A DNA stretch of 64,000 bases from Peptococcaceae bacterium (GCA_023512435.1 JAILZP010000003.1:85708-149707), one strand, 5' to 3'; positions 8,179 to 17,449 are shown, counted from the first letter of the stretch. Numbers and translations: made by a program. The notes: generated by a model not told the origin, from the sequence alone.

Positions 8179-8204
8179 AACAGGGAGCGACGGATCATGC
8201 CGGA

Positions 8205-8241
8205 AAGCCCCCGTCATTGCCCTTCGGCAAACCGGGGGCTT
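8205..8241 (+). terminator. Intrinsic terminator after the cupin gene
   Basis: AAGCCCCCG (8205-8213) pairs with CGGGGGCTT (8233-8241), with a loop that contains a smaller GCC-TTCG-GGC-like hairpin. AT-rich sequence follows. It ends the hcp-cupin side; the next gene comes from the other strand. The remaining stretch to 8537 shows no gene. Confidence 0.65.
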
Positions 8242-8537
8242 AAAATTTAAAGGTTCCCGTTCCATGATGTCATTCCCGCTTGGGGTAATGCCTGGCAACT
8301 GCACTTGGAAGTGCTGGATCAGCAGGATGCCGGCCTGCAGTCGTTTTTGTTAAAATATTCCATATGTTTGTTCGGATCGTGATCTTCTTTCCCGGCGGGC
8401 TGGTCAGGGCCTTTAACCGCCCGCTGGAACGGGAGAGAATACCGGCCTCCCTTAATCAGCCGGCTGCTTCCGGGCTGGCGGCCAGGGGGGATGAGCGGGA
8501 AACCGGAGTTTGATTTTCTGGGGTCACGGCTTACCGG

Positions 8538-9935
8538 TTATTTCACGCTAGGAAAATATTTTTCTATGCGTCTCTGAAGCGAGTAGCGGCTTAAACCGAG
8601 CAGCCGCGATGCCTGGCTTACGTTCCAACGAGATTCGTTCAGGGCTATTTTGATGTATTCTTTCTCCAGGCTGGTGAGGGTCGCTTCCAGAGAAAAGTTC
8701 TCCGGTATTTTCTTTCCATCCAGGGCGGAAAGACTTTCGGTGCCGGCGTTGCATTCAGAGTTCTGCATGCTGAACATGTGAGTCGGCAGGTGTTTCAGGC
8801 CGATTATTTCACTGTCGCATAATATAGCCAGATGCTCTACGACATTTTTTAATTCCCTCACGTTGCCGGGCCAGCCGTATTCCTGCAAAACACACAGGGC
8901 TTCCGGTGAAAACCGTGCAATCCTTTTATTAAACTGTTTGTTAAAAAGGTTCAGGAAGAACCCGGCCAAAAGAGGGATATCCTCTTTTCGCTCCCTTAAC
9001 GGAGGAAGCCTGACCGGGACAACGTTGATCCGGTAATACAGGTCGTCGCGGAACGTTTTTTTTGCCACCATTTGTTCCAGATTGCGGTTGGTGGCTACGA
9101 TCACGCGCACGTTTACGGAGTGTTCCTGCAATCCTCCCAGGCGGGAAACTTTGCGGTCTTCCAGGAACCGCAGCAGCTTCACCTGCATCTCTAATGGCAA
9201 CTCACCGATCTCATCTAAGAAAATGGTGCCTTCGTCCCCCAGCTCCAACAAGCCTTTTTTAGGTTTGGTGGCGCCGGTGAAGGCGCTTCTTTCAAAGCCG
9301 AACAATTCGCTCTCCAGAAGGCTGGGAGGGATTGCGCCGCAATTGATGGCAATAAAGGGTTTTTCCGCCCGAATGCTCTTTTTGTGCAGGGTGCGGGCCA
9401 CCAGTTCTTTTCCGGTTCCCGTTTCCCCAGTGATTAAAACAGTGGTGGTATCGGCTGCGGCTAGAGCTTCAACTTTTTTCAGTACTTCCGACATGGCCGG
9501 GCTGCAGTGGACTATTTCCTGGTTGGACAGCAACTGTTGCTGTTTCCGGAAAAGATGGCTTTCTCTCTCGATTTGCAGCGAAGATAAGGCCCGTTCGATT
9601 AAAAACTTGATTTCAACGAGGTCGAAGGGCTTGTTGAGGTAGTCGTACGCTCCCATTTTAATGGCGGTGACGGTGGAGGAGGTGGTTCCGTACGCGGTCA
9701 TAATGATCACCATTGTATCCGGTGACCCTTTGCGGATATCGGCAAGCACGTCCAGGCCGTCCCGGTCGGGCAGCTTCAAATCCAGAAAAATCAGATGGTA
9801 ATTTTCCCCCAGCATTTTCACTGCATCCAATCCGCTCTTTGCCACATCGGCTTGATATCCCCAGTTGGTTAGCGCTTCTTTCAGGGACAGGCGAAGGGTT
9901 GGCTCGTCATCAACTATCAGGATTCGCTTGCGCAT
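8538..9935 (-). CDS. Sigma54-dependent response regulator (NtrC/DctD type)
   Basis: 465 aa. Receiver domain (1-120) with acidic pocket (VDDE) and phospho-acceptor Asp in LIFLDLKLPD. AAA+ domain (~145-380) with Walker A GETGTGKE, the sigma54-contact GAFTGA-type loop as SAFTGATKP, and GTIFLDEIGELPLEMQVKLLRFLE. The C-terminal Fis-type HTH reads ALNESRWNVSQASRLLGLSRYSLQRRIEKY. It starts 4 nt after the kinase gene. Two divergent -24/-12 promoters upstream of the operon and of the TRAP genes are its likely targets. Confidence 0.96.
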   Translation of the reverse strand: MRKRILIVDDEPTLRLSLKEALTNWGYQADVAKSGLDAVKMLGENYHLIFLDLKLPDRDGLDVLADIRKGSPDTMVIIMTAYGTTSSTVTAIKMGAYDYLNKPFDLVEIKFLIERALSSLQIERESHLFRKQQQLLSNQEIVHCSPAMSEVLKKVEALAAADTTTVLITGETGTGKELVARTLHKKSIRAEKPFIAINCGAIPPSLLESELFGFERSAFTGATKPKKGLLELGDEGTIFLDEIGELPLEMQVKLLRFLEDRKVSRLGGLQEHSVNVRVIVATNRNLEQMVAKKTFRDDLYYRINVVPVRLPPLRERKEDIPLLAGFFLNLFNKQFNKRIARFSPEALCVLQEYGWPGNVRELKNVVEHLAILCDSEIIGLKHLPTHMFSMQNSECNAGTESLSALDGKKIPENFSLEATLTSLEKEYIKIALNESRWNVSQASRLLGLSRYSLQRRIEKYFPSVK

Positions 9936-9939
9936 GGGT

Positions 9940-11697
9940 TCAAACCTCCGTTTTAACCGGCAGTTTTACCACCATCTGGGTTCCTTTGCCGGTTTCAGAA
10001 ATCACGTCGATTTCACCTTCGTTTTCGTTGACCAGCCTTTGTACGATGGTCAGTCCGAGCCCGCTCCCGTCCGGATCGGTACTGAAGAAAGGCCGAAAAA
10101 TCTTGTTAACATTTTCCGGGGGAATGCCTTTTCCTTCGTCGGAGACGGCAAAACTCAAATAAGAAGCAGACAGGGAATAAAGCGAGACTTTTATTGTCGA
10201 CCCGCACGGAGAAGCTTTTATGGCGTTCAAGATAAGGTTCAGCAGTATTTGTTTCAAGTGGTCCGGGTCCACGTAAAGCCGGGGCAGTTCGGGGGGAAGC
10301 CGGTTTTCAAAACAGATCCGCTTTTCCTTTAACAGCCTTAAAACCAGGCCGGAAATCGATTTTAAAGAATCGTTCAGGCAGACTCCGGTACGGTTAGGCG
10401 CTTGGGGACGGGCGAGGTTGAGCATATTAACGATAAGGCCGTTTATTCTGTCTATCTCCGTGGAGATGGCCGTTACAAGCTGGTTTGTCTTCATGTCGGA
10501 GGGAAGTTGGTCGGCCAGGACCTGGCTGCAAGTCTTTATTCCGGCCAGCGGGTTGCGTATTTCATGGGCCAGCGACGCTGCAATTTCCCCGAAAGAAGCC
10601 AGTTGCTTCACCCTTTCCATGTTACGCTCGAAACGCCGCTTGTCGGTCGTGTCTTCAAACAGCAGCATTATCGCAATGCTTTTTCCTTCATTGTCGTATA
10701 CCAGTTCCGTCCTGCCCGATATACAGAGGTTTTCTTCACCGTCTTTAATGTTGTGCTCCCAGGACACCGGTGAACTGTTTTCGCGGCACAGTTCCAGGCA
10801 GTGCCTTTTCAGAAGCGAAAGCAGCTGGTGGTTGTTCCCGACCCATCTCTGAACGATCTCTTCCTCACTTAATTTTAATATTTTTCTTGCCGTCGGGTTG
10901 GCCTTCAGGACAGATTGGCCGTCATACGACGCAGTGATGATGCCGGTTGAAATACTGCTGAGAATAGCGTCGTTAAATTGCTGCATGTGCCTTATTTCAT
11001 TGAGGTTTTCCTCGATTCTCCTGATCATTTTGGAAAATGAGCCGGCCAAAATTCCTATTTCGTCATTGCGGTTTACGGGCAGGTTGTATGTGCCCTCGCC
11101 GGGAATCAGTTCCTGGCAAATGCCCACAAGTTTTTTTATTGGTATGGTGATGTGATGGGCAAGAAAGATGGTTATTTCAACGGCCAGGATGCCGGCCAGC
11201 AATCCCACCAGCAGGACATATTTTTGAAAGAAGAGGAGAGGTTCCGGAAAAGGTTCGATCAGCACCGGAAGCCCAATCAGCCGGTCTTCACCGGGCGAGT
11301 AGGACGCGACCAGCCACAGTGTTTCGCTGAACAGTCTGTCGCTCCTGTATAATAAGATGTTCTCAACCTGCTGTCCGGGCCCGGACATCTCTCGCCTCAA
11401 GGCCATTATCCGGTCGCCGTGCGGCTTAAGCAGGGAGGGAAATTTGACGAACCGGCCACGTTCCAGTAAGACCACGTCTTCCCCCAGCAATTCCGACAGC
11501 GCCGCGACTCTGTCGGCGGAGTTTTGGTGTTGCAGGAATTGTTCAGCCCTGAGCAATATTTTTTTGACTTCGTTCATGCGATAGTTGACGTAAAACTGGT
11601 AACCGCCCCAGTATGCAACCGCCGCAATGGTTACGGTAAGCGACAGAACCACCAGCAGAAAGGGAATCATTATTTTGCGCTCGATGGAAAGCTTCAT
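9940..11697 (-). CDS. Membrane sensor histidine kinase (HAMP-PAS-HisKA-HATPase)
   Basis: 585 aa from the ATG at 11697, chosen because AGAGG lies ~5 nt before it; an upstream ATG at 11724 would overlap the symporter gene. TM segments at ~10-32 and ~160-185 flank an extracytoplasmic sensor region. HAMP follows, then a PAS-like segment (~230-340), H-box SLAHEIRNPLAGI, N-box LLNLILNAIKAS, and ATP motifs DEGKGIPPE and GSGLGLTIV. It pairs with the response regulator 4 nt downstream. The signal is probably the solute carried by the adjacent symporter or TRAP system (inference). Confidence 0.95.
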   Translation of the reverse strand: MKLSIERKIMIPFLLVVLSLTVTIAAVAYWGGYQFYVNYRMNEVKKILLRAEQFLQHQNSADRVAALSELLGEDVVLLERGRFVKFPSLLKPHGDRIMALRREMSGPGQQVENILLYRSDRLFSETLWLVASYSPGEDRLIGLPVLIEPFPEPLLFFQKYVLLVGLLAGILAVEITIFLAHHITIPIKKLVGICQELIPGEGTYNLPVNRNDEIGILAGSFSKMIRRIEENLNEIRHMQQFNDAILSSISTGIITASYDGQSVLKANPTARKILKLSEEEIVQRWVGNNHQLLSLLKRHCLELCRENSSPVSWEHNIKDGEENLCISGRTELVYDNEGKSIAIMLLFEDTTDKRRFERNMERVKQLASFGEIAASLAHEIRNPLAGIKTCSQVLADQLPSDMKTNQLVTAISTEIDRINGLIVNMLNLARPQAPNRTGVCLNDSLKSISGLVLRLLKEKRICFENRLPPELPRLYVDPDHLKQILLNLILNAIKASPCGSTIKVSLYSLSASYLSFAVSDEGKGIPPENVNKIFRPFFSTDPDGSGLGLTIVQRLVNENEGEIDVISETGKGTQMVVKLPVKTEV

Positions 11698-13154
11698 AAC
11701 CTCTGTTCCCTTGCTTTTTGGCAATAACCGATTCCCAGGTACAGCACTACGGAGACGATAACCCCCGGCATTGCCGGGTGAAGGTTGATGGTAACTGGTC
11801 CCGTGGCGAACCAGGCGAACCAGATCAAGATTGTAAGCAACCCCCCGGTGACCGATGTCAACGCTTGCAGGAAGGAGGGCCTGCGCAGGAAAAGTCCTCC
11901 AATCAGGGGCGCGAGGAAGGTTACCGCCACCACCCCCCAGATATAGCTGCCGAATATCAAGAGCTGCATAGGCGGGTTTAAGGCCAGCAGCAGAGCCAGC
12001 GAACCGCCCAGGACGATTGCCAGCCGGTTGGCCAGCAGCAGCTTTTCTTCACTGGCGCCCGGGTCGATCAGGTTGCGGTATATGTCGTGCACTGCGCTGC
12101 TGGCTATGATCAGGAGTTGGGAGTTGGCGGTGGAAACGGCGGCGGAGATGATGCTGATGAGAACGACACAGCCGAAAATGGTGTTCATAAAGTTTTTGGA
12201 AAAGTAAGGCAAAACCTCGTCCGGGCTGTTTAAGGGAGCGCTGGGCATGATCACCCTCGCACCAAGCCCTGTAATCAGGCAGGCGAAGTAAATCATCAGG
12301 AGCAGAAGGGCGGAGATAAGTATCATTCTGACGGTTGTCCGGTGGTCCCTGGCGGCAAGGATGCGGACGGCATACTGCGGGTTGGCGGAAAGGCCGAGGC
12401 CCCAGCCGAAAAAGGTGGAGACGTAGAAAAGGAGGGAAAACTGGCCGTTGGAATAGGGGTCCAGCATAGCTCCCGGCGAAGTTTCGCGAAAGTTGAAGAG
12501 GGGAGCCCCGGCCACGTTTGCAGTTTGCAGGAATAGTTCACGCAGGCCGCCGACGTGATCGATCACCAGCCAGGCCAGCCCGGCGGTGCCGATAATGATG
12601 AACGACACGTGCAGGGAGTCTGTCCGTACCACCGAATACATTCCGCCGAAGGTTGTATAGAGCACGAACACGTATGCGAATAAAATAGCCATGGCATAGG
12701 GCACATCCAAAAAATTGCTGATAACAATGCCGACCCCGCGGATTTGCATAGCTATGTAATAGAGATAACACCCGAGGAGCACCAGGGCGGTTAGGGCCTG
12801 TAAAATCCTGCTGTCGTACCGGTGGCGGAGAAATTCCGGTATTGTCAATATATCGTATTTTCTTAGGCGCCCTGCAAAAAACAACATTATAGACAGGCCG
12901 GCAAACCAGGCCAGCACGCTGTAAAGAATGGTGGATATGCCGAAAGTGTATACATTTCCGGTAAAACCCAGCATGGAGGCGGCGCTGAACCAGGTGGCGA
13001 TAAAAGTTCCGACTGACGGGGCGGTTCTGAGGGAACGGCCGGCAAGGTAAAAATCCTGCATGTTTTTTGTCTTGTCCAGGCCGTGGTAACCGAACAGAAG
13101 AATTAAACCTGAGTATATCAGAAAAGCCAGAACGTAAAAAAACCAGCTGGGCAT
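11694..13154 (-). CDS. Sodium:solute symporter (SSS family)
   Basis: 486 aa, ~13 predicted TM helices. SSS family signatures include DFYLAGRSLRTAPSVGTFIATWFSAASMLGFTG near the N-terminus and the later ISIISAAVSTANSQLLIIASSAVHDIYRN. Relatives transport proline, pantothenate, acetate or other carboxylates with Na+. It overlaps the kinase gene by 4 nt, so symporter, kinase and regulator form one operon. It may be a transporter or a co-sensor for the kinase. A sigma54-type promoter lies ~100 bp upstream. Confidence 0.93.
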   Translation of the reverse strand: MPSWFFYVLAFLIYSGLILLFGYHGLDKTKNMQDFYLAGRSLRTAPSVGTFIATWFSAASMLGFTGNVYTFGISTILYSVLAWFAGLSIMLFFAGRLRKYDILTIPEFLRHRYDSRILQALTALVLLGCYLYYIAMQIRGVGIVISNFLDVPYAMAILFAYVFVLYTTFGGMYSVVRTDSLHVSFIIIGTAGLAWLVIDHVGGLRELFLQTANVAGAPLFNFRETSPGAMLDPYSNGQFSLLFYVSTFFGWGLGLSANPQYAVRILAARDHRTTVRMILISALLLLMIYFACLITGLGARVIMPSAPLNSPDEVLPYFSKNFMNTIFGCVVLISIISAAVSTANSQLLIIASSAVHDIYRNLIDPGASEEKLLLANRLAIVLGGSLALLLALNPPMQLLIFGSYIWGVVAVTFLAPLIGGLFLRRPSFLQALTSVTGGLLTILIWFAWFATGPVTINLHPAMPGVIVSVVLYLGIGYCQKAREQRL

Positions 13155-13255
13155 AATAAAAGGCCGTACCTTTTTTGAATATGTATTGAAAGCTGCATTA
13201 GTAACTATAGTAAACTATGGTTTATTATATTTGAATGGGATCCATAACTTACGAT

Positions 13256-13271
13256 AGCAAAAAATATGCCA
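13256..13271 (-). promoter_or_regulatory. Sigma54 (-24/-12) promoter for symporter-kinase-regulator operon
   Basis: On the minus strand the sequence TGGCAT-ATTTT-TTGCT matches the sigma54 consensus TGGCAC-N5-TTGCW in spacing and in all key bases. It lies ~100 bp before the symporter ATG at 13154. With the sigma54 regulator encoded in this operon, autoregulation is likely. Confidence 0.75.
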
Positions 13272-13295
13272 TTCTAAAAAAACATTTTTTTAGAA
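13272..13295. repeat. 24-bp near-perfect palindrome beside the minus-strand sigma54 promoter
   Basis: TTCTAAAAAAA (13272-13282) and TTTTTTTAGAA (13285-13295) form an 11-bp perfect inverted repeat with a 2-nt centre. It directly abuts the -24 box of the minus-strand promoter. It could be a bent-DNA element, a regulator site or a cruciform; no known consensus was recognised. Confidence 0.6.
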
Positions 13296-13414
13296 TTCTA
13301 TCACGAAACTCTATTTGTGTACAGGTACAGGCGGTTTATGACAATATTTGCCAGGACAGAGTGTTCAAAAACGCACATTTTTTTAAGAAACAGCGGGCGG
13401 TTTTGCACGTACGG

Positions 13415-13447
13415 AGAATGGGCCAACTGTGCAATATCGCCCATTCT
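13415..13447. promoter_or_regulatory. Candidate enhancer (UAS) for the sigma54 regulator
   Basis: AGAATGGGC (13415-13423) and GCCCATTCT (13439-13447) form a perfect 9-bp inverted repeat with 15 nt between. It sits ~100 bp from the plus-strand -24 box and ~160 bp from the minus-strand one, usual distances for a shared NtrC-type enhancer. A hairpin in RNA is the alternative reading, but no gene upstream would need it. Confidence 0.55.
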
Positions 13448-13530
13448 TTTGTCTTATTGCATTATTGCTGATTCGCACATGAGGGAGCCATGTGGATTAA
13501 AATATTTAGTTTTTTTAGGGACTTTTGTGA

Positions 13531-13546
13531 TGGCATGCTGTTTGCG
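13531..13546 (+). promoter_or_regulatory. Sigma54 (-24/-12) promoter for the TRAP-PxpABC operon
   Basis: TGGCAT-GCTGT-TTGCG matches TGGCAC-N5-TTGCW with the invariant GG and GC in the right spacing. The transcript start would be near 13558, ~60 nt before dctP. It forms a divergent pair with the promoter at 13256-13271. Confidence 0.75.
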
Positions 13547-13615
13547 TGAGTAAAAAACGGTTCCGGAACTTATATAGAAAGCTTTAATAATTAATAATTA
13601 TGTGGGGGTGTTTTT

Positions 13616-14659
13616 TTGAGTATGTTTAAAAAATTAAGTGTGGCAACCCTTATTGTGTCCCTGCTCATTCTTTTTTCAATAATTGCCGGGTGCGGGGGCG
13701 GAAAGCAGGCGGATGAGGCAAAATCATCCCAACCTGTCAAATGGACGGCGAATTCAGTTTGGCCCCCGGAAAACCACCAAAGCGCGGGCCTGCAGGAGTT
13801 TGCGGAGAAAGTTAAAAAGGCGACTAACGGGAAAGTGGAAATCTCGGTTCAGACTGGTGGAGCTCTCGGCTACAAAGGGCCGGAACTTCTTAAGGTGGTT
13901 CGCGACGGGCTTGTGCAAGTATCTGACATTCTTACCAGCGGAGTGGCGGGAGACGAGCCGATATTTGGTGTGGTTACCCTGCCGTTCCTCATCCAAAGCT
14001 TCGAGGAGGGAAAGATACTGAACGACATCGCCCGTCCCTACTTTGATAAGGTTGCGGAAGAAAAATGGCAACAGAAGATCCTGTATGTTGCTCCATGGCC
14101 GGCTGCCGGACTGTGGTCCAAAGGCAAGGTGGAGTCCGTAGCTCAAATGAAAGGACTTAAGACCCGTACCTATGACAAGAACGGCGCTCTGGTAATGGAG
14201 GCCGTGGGAGGCACACCTTACCCGCTGCCCTTCAGCGAAGTATACTCGGCGCTGGCCACCGGGGTTATCGATTCGGTTTTGACATCCACTCCCACAGCCG
14301 TTGATGCCAAGTTCTGGGAGGTTCTGAAGTACTATGCGCCGATCAACGTTACCATGGCCACGGACCTTGTGACGGTCAACCTCAAGGCCTTCAATGCCCT
14401 TGACAAGGAGACCCGGGAAGCACTGATCAAGGCCGGTAAAGAAATGGAAACCGAAATGTGGGCCAAGGTTGCCAAACTGGACAAGGAAAAAGAGGCCCTT
14501 TGCAACGAGAAAGGCATTGTTACCGTCAAGCCCAGCAAAGAATACATGAATGAACTGTCGGCAATCACGAAAAACATCCGGGAAGAATGGCTGAAAACTG
14601 CCCCTCCGGAGGCCAAGGAAATCGTTGCCAAGTTCCAAAAACAGGTTGGCCGTCAATAA
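13616..14659 (+). CDS. dctP: TRAP transporter substrate-binding lipoprotein (DctP)
   Basis: 347 aa. The N-terminal signal ends in lipobox IAGC (followed by GGGKQAD), so the protein is a lipid-anchored extracellular receptor. The DctP fold is seen, including the region MKGLKTRTYDKNGALVMEAVGGTPYPLPFSEVYSALATGVIDSVL, which holds the family's ligand-carboxylate-binding arginine. Start is TTG 13616 (SD GGGGGTG ~8 nt upstream) or ATG 13622. DctQ and DctM follow, then the 5-oxoprolinase genes, suggesting a cyclic amide or amino-acid-derived carboxylate as ligand (inference). Confidence 0.95.
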   Translation: MSMFKKLSVATLIVSLLILFSIIAGCGGGKQADEAKSSQPVKWTANSVWPPENHQSAGLQEFAEKVKKATNGKVEISVQTGGALGYKGPELLKVVRDGLVQVSDILTSGVAGDEPIFGVVTLPFLIQSFEEGKILNDIARPYFDKVAEEKWQQKILYVAPWPAAGLWSKGKVESVAQMKGLKTRTYDKNGALVMEAVGGTPYPLPFSEVYSALATGVIDSVLTSTPTAVDAKFWEVLKYYAPINVTMATDLVTVNLKAFNALDKETREALIKAGKEMETEMWAKVAKLDKEKEALCNEKGIVTVKPSKEYMNELSAITKNIREEWLKTAPPEAKEIVAKFQKQVGRQ

Positions 14660-14667
14660 GCAAGGCA

Positions 14668-14709
14668 GAGGAGTGACCGAAAAGGGTGTAATACTTTCGG
14701 TTACTCCTC
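14668..14709 (+). promoter_or_regulatory. Strong hairpin between dctP and dctQ
   Basis: GAGGAGTGACCGAAA (14668-14682) pairs with TTTCGGTTACTCCTC (14695-14709): 15 bp with one G-U pair and no T-tract. Such intercistronic hairpins after binding-protein genes usually stabilise the upstream mRNA and lower expression of the membrane subunits. Confidence 0.7.
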
Positions 14710-14737
14710 TCCGTTATTAACTCAAGGGGGATGAGAC

Positions 14738-15271
14738 ATGGAAAAATTCGTTCGCCTGTGTGACCGCCTTTCCCATGCATGTGGAATGATGGCAGGATTC
14801 ATGATGATCGCCGCTCTGGCGTTGATACTGATCGAGATTGTAATTCGCACCCTTTTCAGCATGACCCTGTATATCACTGAAGAATACACCGGTTATCTTA
14901 TGGTGGCGATTACTTTTCTTGCCCTGTCTTACACACTCAAAGAGAAAGGCCATATCCGCATGGTTTTTCTGCATGTAGTACTGAAAGGAAAAGCGCGGAT
15001 TGGCCTTGACATCTTTGCGTATGTTGCCGGTCTGGCGTTATGCGCCGCCATTACCGTGACCACCGCCGGTTTCTTTTGGGACTCTGTGGTTTCAAAGAGC
15101 CAGTCGATGCAGATTTCCGGAACCTATCTTGCCATTCCCCAGTTCTTTATGCCGTTGGGTGCTTTCATGATGGCGCTGCAATTCGCTGCTGAGATCGGCC
15201 GGTCGATAATTCATATCCGTTCGGAAAGGGTGGAGGATCTGGAAGTTGAGTCCAGCGCCCTGGGCCGTTGA
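14738..15271 (+). CDS. dctQ: TRAP transporter small membrane subunit (DctQ)
   Basis: 177 aa with four predicted TM helices (~15-37, 48-66, 87-108, 128-150), normal for DctQ. Short motifs such as ITEEYTGYLMVAITFLALSYTLKEKGHIRM match the family. SD AAGGGGG precedes the ATG. It works with DctM and the lipoprotein DctP in Na+-driven uptake. Confidence 0.93.
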   Translation: MEKFVRLCDRLSHACGMMAGFMMIAALALILIEIVIRTLFSMTLYITEEYTGYLMVAITFLALSYTLKEKGHIRMVFLHVVLKGKARIGLDIFAYVAGLALCAAITVTTAGFFWDSVVSKSQSMQISGTYLAIPQFFMPLGAFMMALQFAAEIGRSIIHIRSERVEDLEVESSALGR

Positions 15272-15294
15272 CACCGAAATAGGTGGTGACTGAC

Positions 15295-16596
15295 TTGGAT
15301 TTGATGAACGTATCTCTTACAATATTGGGCCTTCTTTTCCTGTTTCTGGGAAGCAGCATATGGATCGGCTTATCCCTGTTCCTTGTAGGCATTGCAGGTT
15401 TCGCAATCTTTACAAGCAGCCCCCCCCTCAATATCCTGTCCAATATCCTTTGGAACAACACGAGCGGATCTACCATGATTGCCCTTCCGCTGTTCATATT
15501 CATGGGAGAGGTGCTTTTTCGGAGCAAAATATCAGAGAACCTGTTCAAGGGTCTGTCCCCCTGGATGAACAATCTGCCCGGCCGCCTGATCCACGTGAAT
15601 ATTGCAGCCAGCGCCCTGTTCGCCGCCGTGAGCGGCTCGTCCGCAGCCACCACCGCCACCGTGGGGAAGATTACAGTCCCCGAACTGCTGAAACGAAACT
15701 ACAGTGAGTCTCTCAGCCTTGGGTCCCTTGCAGGGGCCGGATCACTGGGGTTTCTCATCCCTCCAAGCCTGGTGATGCTCGTCTATGGCATTATGGCGGA
15801 GGTCAGTATCGGCAAACTATTTATAGCCGGCATCATCCCGGGTATCATCCTGGCCGCCGCCTTCAGCCTTTTTGTGATGTTTCGGTGCATTGTCAACCCG
15901 AATCTTGCGCCCTGTGGAGACTTGAAGTATAACTGGAAGGATCGCATTCAGGCGATCCCGCAACTGCTCCCGGTAATATCACTGATACTATTGGTGCTGG
16001 GGAGTATCTACACGGGATGGGCCACTCCAACCGAAGCGGCTGCCGTGGGTGTGGCCGGATCTCTCTTTTTTGCCAGGATCACCGGCAGTATGAATATGAA
16101 AATATTCCGGGAGTCAATGCTGGGGTCAGTGAAGATGAGTTGCATGATCATGTTGATTGTGTGCGGGGCTTCGTATTTGTCCGTGGCGGTGGGTTATCTC
16201 GGCATTCCGGCCGGCCTCACCAGATTCATCGGCACCCTCGGGCTTTCCAATTACGAACTGATAGTGATTCTGTCGGTCATGTACATTATTCTGGGCTGCT
16301 TGCTGGATGGCTTCTCCATGATCGTCATGAGCCTTCCCCTGGCTTTGCCGCTGATCAAGGCGACCGGGTTTGATCCCCTTTGGTTCGGCATCTATCTCGT
16401 GATTATGATTGAGGTTGCACAGATAACGCCTCCCGTGGGATTTAATCTTTTCGTCATTAATGGTCTTGTTGAAAGGAGCATCTTCAAAATTTCCTGGTAT
16501 GCACTTCCCTCCTTTGTGATCATGCTGCTTGTCGTTGCGTTATTGACGGCTTGCCCGGAGATAGTGCTTGTACTGCCGAACAAGATGATAAAATAG
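15295..16596 (+). CDS. dctM: TRAP transporter large permease (DctM)
   Basis: About 433 aa, ~12 TM helices. Family motifs: ALPLFIFMGEVLFRS, VSGSSAATTATVGKITVPEL, GSLAGAGSLGFLIPPS and QITPPVGFNLFVING. The start is ambiguous: GTG 15283 overlaps the SD AGGTGGTGA, whereas TTG 15295 lies ~8 nt after it and is preferred; ATG 15304 is also in frame. It follows dctQ by a short gap. Confidence 0.93.
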   Translation: MDLMNVSLTILGLLFLFLGSSIWIGLSLFLVGIAGFAIFTSSPPLNILSNILWNNTSGSTMIALPLFIFMGEVLFRSKISENLFKGLSPWMNNLPGRLIHVNIAASALFAAVSGSSAATTATVGKITVPELLKRNYSESLSLGSLAGAGSLGFLIPPSLVMLVYGIMAEVSIGKLFIAGIIPGIILAAAFSLFVMFRCIVNPNLAPCGDLKYNWKDRIQAIPQLLPVISLILLVLGSIYTGWATPTEAAAVGVAGSLFFARITGSMNMKIFRESMLGSVKMSCMIMLIVCGASYLSVAVGYLGIPAGLTRFIGTLGLSNYELIVILSVMYIILGCLLDGFSMIVMSLPLALPLIKATGFDPLWFGIYLVIMIEVAQITPPVGFNLFVINGLVERSIFKISWYALPSFVIMLLVVALLTACPEIVLVLPNKMIK

Positions 16597-16687
16597 ATTA
16601 GGCCGTTTTTCTTTCAAGTGCCTGATAAAGTTATCGGAGCGGGTGTCTGTTAAAAATTTTTGCTGGCTTAACGGACGGGAGGATTAT

Positions 16688-17449
16688 ATGCTGCAGATTG
16701 ATTTGAACTGTGACCTGGGGGAGAGTTACGGCAGGTACAGGATCGGAATGGACGAACAGATAATACCAATTGTTTCGTCAGTAAATATAGCGTGCGGATA
16801 TCACGCCGGCGACCCGACGGTAATGAGGAAAACGGTTGAAATCGCGGCGGCTCACGGGGTGTCCATCGGGGCTCACCCCGGGTTTCCCGACCTTCAGGGT
16901 TTCGGCCGGCGGCGGATGGATATTGGGCCCGAAGATTTAACAAACATGCTGGTTTACCAAATCGGAGCCCTGCAGGCCTTCGTAAAGTCATCGGGTTTAA
17001 CTTTAAACCATGTTAAGCCCCACGGGGCCTTATACAACATGGCCGCGGTAAACCGGGAAACAGCCCGGGCCATTATAAAGGCGGTTCAGATGGTGGATCC
17101 GAACATCATCCTCGTTGGGCTTGCCGGCAGCGTCCTGGTCACGGAGGGCCTCAAGTGCGGGCTGAAAGTGGCCAGTGAGGTTTTTGCCGACAGGACGTAC
17201 CGGGCCGACGGCACGCTGACGCCCCGGGGAACTCCCGATGCTTACATACACGACCCGGAAGAAGCCGCCGACAGGCTGACGGAACTTATATCGACAGGGT
17301 GCATAAGGGCTGCGGATGGAACCTTATTAAAGGTTTCCGCCGACACCGTCTGCGTTCACGGGGACAATGAAAAAGCGGTCCAGTTTGCCCTGGCCTTAAG
17401 AGAGAGGATGGAATCGGCGGGAGTGGCCATTAAGCCAATGTCTTTTTAG
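16688..17449 (+). CDS. pxpA: 5-oxoprolinase subunit A (LamB/YcsF family)
   Basis: 253 aa. PxpABC hydrolyses 5-oxoproline (pyroglutamate) to glutamate with ATP. Hallmarks are the N-terminus LQIDLNCDLGESYGRYRIG, the metal-site-like stretch SVNIACGYHAGDP, VSIGAHPGFPDLQGFGRR and VKPHGALYN. ATG 16688 is chosen for its GGGAGG SD; the longer open frame from 16643 lacks one. Co-encoded with pxpB, pxpC and the TRAP transporter. Confidence 0.94.
   Translation: MLQIDLNCDLGESYGRYRIGMDEQIIPIVSSVNIACGYHAGDPTVMRKTVEIAAAHGVSIGAHPGFPDLQGFGRRRMDIGPEDLTNMLVYQIGALQAFVKSSGLTLNHVKPHGALYNMAAVNRETARAIIKAVQMVDPNIILVGLAGSVLVTEGLKCGLKVASEVFADRTYRADGTLTPRGTPDAYIHDPEEAADRLTELISTGCIRAADGTLLKVSADTVCVHGDNEKAVQFALALRERMESAGVAIKPMSF

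Noticed and set aside
13235..13553. Two overlapping 78-codon plus-strand frames in the symporter-dctP gap
   Set aside because: They run through the promoters and inverted repeats, lack SD sites and resemble no protein.
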